From contig JAGWIH010000060.1 of the NCBI GenBank assembly GCA_028866355.1, positions 1 to 9,981 on the forward strand: a stretch of DNA of 9,981 nt, in the 5' to 3' direction. The translations under genes were made by a program, and so were the position numbers. A model generated the notes under the pieces. It did no database searches, was not told where the DNA came from, and saw nothing but the letters and a program-made list of their open reading frames with translations. This document shows positions 6,955-9,981 of the stretch, one piece after another; the first letter of the stretch is position 1; each line of letters opens with the position of its first letter. The stretch comes from Alphaproteobacteria bacterium (GTDB lineage Bacteria > Pseudomonadota > Alphaproteobacteria > ATCC43930 > CGMCC-115725).

Positions 6955-7548
6955 CACCTTTTCGTGCAAGCTCTGGATAAGGGCGGCAGCACCGCCGCGG
7001 CGCAGAACCGCCGTAAACTCGGACCGCTGTGCGGCGAGTTGGCTGATCGTACCGCTCAGAAAGACGTCGACGATCTTCCACGTGCCGCTGATCTGGCGCA
7101 TCAAGTAGTCGAGTTCGATCGGATCGCCGCTGCCGGGCACGAGCTTCGAATGCACGATGACGTCGCCGCCAGTCGACGGGGCTGCTTGCGGGCTGACGTC
7201 GAATTTTTCGCCCGAATAGTCGTCAAACCGGTTGGCATAAGTGGCGATGCTATAGTCGCTGAATGCGCTGACGAGCTTTTGTTGATCGTCCGCAGACATA
7301 TTGGCCCACTGCGGCCCAACGGTAATCCGAGCCATCAGCGGCAGGTCGAATGCACGGGTCACGGCCGGCGCCAACAGATCGCGGCGACCGGCAAACCCGA
7401 GTTGCTTCCCGTCCTTCATGGCGTGCAGCAACGTATCGTAGAATGCGCTCACAGTTGCGACTGCGCCGTTGTCGGCAGCGCGCGCGGTAAACGGCGGAAC
7501 GAGAACGGCGGCGGCGGTGGCGGCGATTACGAAGCGGCGGGAGATCAC
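6937..7548 (-). CDS. hpnM: HpnM, MlaC/Ttg2D-type periplasmic hopanoid-associated protein
   Basis: This 203-residue exported protein belongs to the MlaC/Ttg2D (toluene tolerance) family of periplasmic lipid carriers. Several features favour the hopanoid-linked HpnM subfamily: FDLPLMARITVGPQW (67-81), the DDQQKLVSAFSDYSIATYANRF segment (in two parts, 87-108), FDDYSGEKF (108-116) and YLMRQISGTWKIVDVFLSGTISQLA (148-172, in two parts). A signal peptide spans about 1-24 (MISRRFVIAA, then a hydrophobic core and TARA before ADN). The frame opens five codons earlier at a TTG (7563), but the GTG at 7548 has GAGG 9 bases upstream, so GTG is preferred. It lies 65 bases after ispA on the same strand and is probably the last gene of that operon, although a promoter of its own is possible. 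It is convergent with mlaA. Plain MlaC is the main alternative; the hpnIJN neighbours support HpnM. Confidence 0.85.
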   Translation of the reverse strand: MISRRFVIAATAAAVLVPPFTARAADNGAVATVSAFYDTLLHAMKDGKQLGFAGRRDLLAPAVTRAFDLPLMARITVGPQWANMSADDQQKLVSAFSDYSIATYANRFDDYSGEKFDVSPQAAPSTGGDVIVHSKLVPGSGDPIELDYLMRQISGTWKIVDVFLSGTISQLAAQRSEFTAVLRRGGAAALIQSLHEKVAQLAS

Positions 7549-7557
7549 AGATATGAA

Positions 7558-7561
7558 CCTC
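7558..7561 (-). promoter_or_regulatory. Shine-Dalgarno GAGG for hpnM
   Basis: GAGG on the minus strand lies 9 bases before the GTG at 7548. The alternative TTG at 7563 overlaps this site and has no comparable site of its own, so the element decides the start. Confidence 0.65.
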
Positions 7562-7593
7562 AATTTTTCGGACGGGGCTTAGTTAGGACGCGT

Positions 7594-7608
7594 TTAAGGC
7601 CGTTTTAG
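7594..7608. promoter_or_regulatory. CtrA-like box candidate (TTAA-N7-TTAG) between ispA and hpnM
   Basis: TTAA at 7594-7597 and TTAG at 7605-7608 are separated by exactly 7 bases. This is one base from the TTAA-N7-TTAA full site bound by the alphaproteobacterial cell-cycle regulator CtrA. It lies 45 bases upstream of the hpnM start codon in the ispA-hpnM gap. It is only a sequence match, and chance is a serious alternative. Confidence 0.25.
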
Positions 7609-7613
7609 GGCAC

Positions 7614-8528
7614 CTAGGTCCGCCGGTCGACGACGAAATGCGCGGCATCACGTAGCAAGTTGGCCCTTTCTTTGAACAAATCAAGGTGGGCGACCGCCTG
7701 ACGCACCAACAATCCGGCCTGCGCCCGCGCACGTTCGACGCCCAGTATCGATACGAACGTCGCCTTGCCAGCAGCAGCATCGCGTCCCACCGGCTTGCCA
7801 GTTTCGCCCGACGACCCTTGTACGTCCAGTAAATCGTCCGCGATCTGGAACGCCAGCCCCAGATCGTGCGCATAGCCGCGCAAGGCCATCCGCATTTCTG
7901 CCGACGCCTTACCGAGCACGGCGCCCGCTTCGCAGGAGAAAGCGATCAGCGCACCGGTTTTCAGTCGTTGCAGGCGGGTGATCGCGCCGATATCGAGCTC
8001 GGGATGTTCTTCCGCGATCAGGTCGAACATCTGACCGCCCACCATGCCGGCTGCGCCCGCCGCCTGCGCCAACGACGTCACCAACTCACAGCGTACTGCC
8101 GGGTCGCCGTGGGTGTCCGGATGCGCCAACACCTCGAATGCCAGGGTCAGCAGCCCGTCACCGGCCAGGACCGCGGTTGCCTCATCGAACGCTTTGTGCA
8201 CCGTCGCTCGACCGCGGCGCAGATCGCTATCGTCCATGGCCGGCAGATCGTCGTGCACGAGGGAATAGGCATGCACCAACTCGACGGCAACCGCAGCCTG
8301 TAGCGCGCTACGCCGGCCGACGGCAAACAGCTGCGCGCTGGCGAGCACCAGAAATGGTCGCAGCCGCTTGCCCGGCGCCAGCGCCGCGTAACGCATCGCC
8401 TCGACGACGCGCGCCTCGAAACCGCTGGGAACCGTGAGCAACCGGTCGATTGCGGCGTCGCTTAATCTGGCGGCCTCGCTCAGCGAGTCATTAAAGCTCG
8501 CGCCATCCGCCCAGGTCGTTTCACTCAA
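7614..8528 (-). CDS. ispA: Farnesyl diphosphate synthase (short-chain polyprenyl synthase)
   Basis: This 304-residue cytoplasmic prenyltransferase condenses isopentenyl diphosphate with dimethylallyl and geranyl diphosphate to give farnesyl diphosphate. It has both Asp-rich motifs: DDLPAMD (93-99) followed by DLRRGRATVH (102-111), and DDLLD (231-235). It also has GKRLRP (53-58) for isopentenyl diphosphate binding, GGQMFDL (164-170) and a KTGALIAFSCEAGA block (190-203). Tyr88, five residues before the first motif (HAYSLVHDD), matches E. coli IspA and favours a farnesyl product. The frame opens at 8585 inside xseB. The TTG at 8528 is preferred because GGAG lies 10 bases upstream and the length fits the family; the resulting overlap with xseB is 8 bases. 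It follows the HDAC-like and xseB genes. The usual partner dxs is not next; hpnM is. The product can feed squalene and hopanoid synthesis, as well as quinones and undecaprenyl phosphate. Confidence 0.95.
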   Translation of the reverse strand: MSETTWADGASFNDSLSEAARLSDAAIDRLLTVPSGFEARVVEAMRYAALAPGKRLRPFLVLASAQLFAVGRRSALQAAVAVELVHAYSLVHDDLPAMDDSDLRRGRATVHKAFDEATAVLAGDGLLTLAFEVLAHPDTHGDPAVRCELVTSLAQAAGAAGMVGGQMFDLIAEEHPELDIGAITRLQRLKTGALIAFSCEAGAVLGKASAEMRMALRGYAHDLGLAFQIADDLLDVQGSSGETGKPVGRDAAAGKATFVSILGVERARAQAGLLVRQAVAHLDLFKERANLLRDAAHFVVDRRT

Positions 8529-8772
8529 GGGCCATCGGCTCCGTTGTCGGCTTGCCATCAGAACCGAGGACGATCTTGTCGACACGCGCCTGCGCCTCGC
8601 GCAACTTGCTTTCGCAATGTTGCTTCAGCAACGCGCCGCGCTCATAAGCGGCAAGCGCGTCGTCGAGCTTGACGTTGCTTGCCTCAAGGCGCCGGACGAT
8701 GTCCTCGAGCTCCTTGAGCGCGTCCTCAAAGCTGAGCTTGGCAATTTCGGACGGCGTCGACCGCTGCGCCAT
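8521..8772 (-). CDS. xseB: Exodeoxyribonuclease VII small subunit
   Basis: This 83-residue protein is the small subunit of exonuclease VII. It binds the large XseA subunit to form the single-strand-specific nuclease that degrades DNA to oligonucleotides. The family signature is clear: LSFEDALKELEDIVRRLE (13-30), then NVKLDDALAAYERGALLKQHCESKLREAQARVDKI (33-67, in two helices), forming the two long helices of the fold. A short disordered tail (GSDGKPTTEP) follows. The ATG at 8772 has an A/G-rich leader (AAGGGGAC about 10 bases upstream and a closer AAAGG). It lies 62 bases after the HDAC-like gene and overlaps ispA by 8 bases, a classic xseB-ispA pairing. xseA is not in the window. Confidence 0.95.
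   Translation of the reverse strand: MAQRSTPSEIAKLSFEDALKELEDIVRRLEASNVKLDDALAAYERGALLKQHCESKLREAQARVDKIVLGSDGKPTTEPMALE
8539..8542 (-). promoter_or_regulatory. Shine-Dalgarno GGAG for ispA, inside xseB
   Basis: GGAG on the minus strand lies 10 bases before the TTG at 8528, within the xseB C-terminal codons. It supports coupled translation of ispA from a TTG rather than the longer frame from 8585. Confidence 0.55.
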
Positions 8773-8834
8773 CGCCTTTACGTCCCCTTCCCCACGAGCG
8801 CCACTCTAAGTTCGACGGCCGCACGGAGCAACCC

Positions 8835-9761
8835 TCACGCCGCGACCAGAGCCGCGACGTGCGCCGCCGTCGATGCCGACAAGGCTTCGAGGTCGTAGCC
8901 GCCCTCAAGCGTCGAAACCAGACGTCCTTTGGCATGCTTTGCGGCCACTTCGAGCAGACGTTCGGTGATCCAAGCGTAATCCGCCTCTTCGAGCTGGAGC
9001 TGCGCCAGTGGGTCGGCACGATGGGCATCGAAGCCGGCCGAGACCAAAACCAGCTCGGGCCGGAAGGCGTCGAGCGCCGGCAGAATGATGTCGCTCATCG
9101 CGGCACGAAACTCGTTCGAGCCCGACATCGGCCGCAGCGGCACGTTGAAGATATTGCCGACGCCACGTTCGCCACGGGCGCCGGTGCCCGGGTAAAGCGG
9201 CGATTGATGAGTCGAGGCGAAGAACACGCCGGCATCACTCTCGAAGACGGCCTGCGTGCCGTTGCCGTGGTGGACGTCGAAGTCGACGATCGCCACGCGC
9301 GCAAGCTTATGCACCTTGCGCGCACGTTCGGCGCCGACCGCCACATTGTTGAAGAGACAGAAGCCCATCGGATGTTGCGGCTCGGCATGATGGCCCGGCG
9401 GCCGCACGGCACAGAAGGCGTTGCTGGCGGTGCCCTCGACCACGGCGTCGACGGCCGAGACGATCGCACTCGTGGCACGCAACGCGGCTTCGCCGGATCC
9501 GGGCGATAGCACCGTGTCGGCATCGATGGCGGCGTGCCCGCTCTTGGGCACGGCTGCGAGGATGGCGTCGATCAACGCGCGCGGATGCGCGCGCGCGATA
9601 TCGGCGAGGTCCGCCTTGGGCGCCTGGCGATGCTGAAGCTTGGCGAACGGCGCGCCCGAAAGCCCGTCGAGAACGGCCTTCAATCGCGCGGGCGATTCCG
9701 GATGGTAGGCGCCAGGATCATGGCGCAGGCAGGCTTCGTGCGTAACCAGGAGGGTCGACAT
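8835..9761 (-). CDS. Histone-deacetylase-family amidohydrolase
   Basis: This 308-residue zinc amidohydrolase belongs to the class II HDAC / acetoin-utilisation / acetylpolyamine amidohydrolase superfamily. It probably removes acyl groups from small amines or protein lysines; the true substrate is not known. Active-site elements are intact: RPPGHHAE with the His pair at 124-125, DFDVHHGNGTQ with metal ligands Asp160/Asp162 and His164, SAGFDAH with Asp245, and EGGYD with Tyr289 near the end. The N-terminus LVTHEACLRHDPGAYHPE is typical of the bacterial class II-like group. The frame is open back to 9830, but the ATG at 9761 begins the conserved sequence and has AGGAACG upstream. It is the first gene of a likely operon with xseB and ispA, an order common in Alphaproteobacteria. 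It is divergent from the gene at 9924 across 162 bases, where no convincing promoter pair was seen. Confidence 0.93.
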   Translation of the reverse strand: MSTLLVTHEACLRHDPGAYHPESPARLKAVLDGLSGAPFAKLQHRQAPKADLADIARAHPRALIDAILAAVPKSGHAAIDADTVLSPGSGEAALRATSAIVSAVDAVVEGTASNAFCAVRPPGHHAEPQHPMGFCLFNNVAVGAERARKVHKLARVAIVDFDVHHGNGTQAVFESDAGVFFASTHQSPLYPGTGARGERGVGNIFNVPLRPMSGSNEFRAAMSDIILPALDAFRPELVLVSAGFDAHRADPLAQLQLEEADYAWITERLLEVAAKHAKGRLVSTLEGGYDLEALSASTAAHVAALVAA

Positions 9762-9923
9762 CGTGCGTCGCGTTCCTATCGCTGTTTTTGGCCGTGGCGC
9801 GGCGCCGAGTGTCGCACAGCGCCCCGTCATCCGACAACCAATCGGGACCTTTTCGCGGCGCGATGCGCAGTATAGGCTCGCGCCTTCGACGACGGGAAAC
9901 GGTTCGCGCGGTTATTTCGAACA

Positions 9924-9981
9924 ATGAAGGCTGTATTGCGAGCGACGGCGCTGCTGGTGGCGATGGCGACAGCCATGCCGG
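9924..9981 (+). CDS. Exported protein, signal peptide only (runs off right edge)
   Basis: The frame from the ATG at 9924 reads MKAVLRATALLVAMATAMP and continues out of the window. A short basic start (Lys2, Arg6) and an Ala/Leu/Val core look like a Sec signal peptide. Candidates for a mature region, cleavage site or lipobox lie outside. There is no strong ribosome site; a TATAGG hexamer at 9871-9876 could be a -10, but no good -35 precedes it. Family unknown. Confidence 0.5.
   Translation, partial: MKAVLRATALLVAMATAMP

Noticed and set aside
7513..7548. A twin-arginine (Tat) signal in HpnM, from SRRFVI near the N-terminus.
   Set aside because: The residues after the two arginines do not fit the SRRxFLK pattern; the signal is read as an ordinary Sec type.
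9571..9600. An alternating CG-rich stretch, possibly Z-DNA or a hairpin.
   Set aside because: It lies inside the HDAC-family gene and is explained by Arg/Ala codons in GC-rich DNA.
9901..9910. GGTTCGCGCG shared between the gap before 9924 and the minus strand of the hpnI-mlaA gap, as a possible common operator.
   Set aside because: It is a single GC-rich 10-mer match with different flanks, easily due to composition.

Overview
The window is a high-GC, densely coded stretch of bacterial chromosome, best read as alphaproteobacterial. The evidence is a DUF2794 protein (a family known essentially from Alphaproteobacteria), the xseB-ispA pair next to a class II histone-deacetylase-like gene, and several hopanoid (hpn) genes together. 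The genus cannot be named from the sequence. There are no tRNA or rRNA genes, insertion sequences, CRISPR arrays or obvious prophage genes, and no gene-free stretch longer than about 170 bases.

Layout, left to right: (1) 1-54, minus strand, the first 18 codons of a tetratricopeptide/YfgM-like gene that leaves the window. (2) 204-605, plus, a DUF2794 protein. (3) 771-3347, plus, hpnN, an inner-membrane RND/MMPL exporter assigned to hopanoids. (4) 3357-4784 and 4781-5935, minus, hpnJ (radical SAM) and hpnI (glycosyltransferase), translationally overlapping and convergent with hpnN. (5) 6103-6930, plus, an MlaA/VacJ outer-membrane lipoprotein, divergent from hpnI. (6) 6937-9761, minus, a likely operon read from the right: HDAC-like amidohydrolase, xseB, ispA, then hpnM, a periplasmic MlaC/Ttg2D-type protein. 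A perfect palindrome at 6935-6954 separates mlaA and hpnM and probably terminates both. (7) 9924-9981, plus, the signal peptide of an exported protein that runs off the right edge.

The genes fit a lipid-envelope theme. IspA makes farnesyl diphosphate, the precursor of squalene and hence of hopanoids. HpnI and HpnJ act late in making the bacteriohopanetetrol cyclitol-ether head group. HpnN, HpnM and MlaA are plausible inner-membrane, periplasmic and outer-membrane parts of a lipid trafficking route. The squalene/hopene genes, and the deacetylase HpnK expected between the HpnI and HpnJ reactions, are not here, so the hopanoid genes are dispersed in this genome.

Several starts are not ATG: TTG for the YfgM-like gene, mlaA and ispA, and GTG for hpnM. 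They were chosen from ribosome-binding sites, signal peptides and family length. No wholly new system is evident. The most interesting aspects are the HpnN/HpnM/MlaA association and the absence of hpnK and hpnL.
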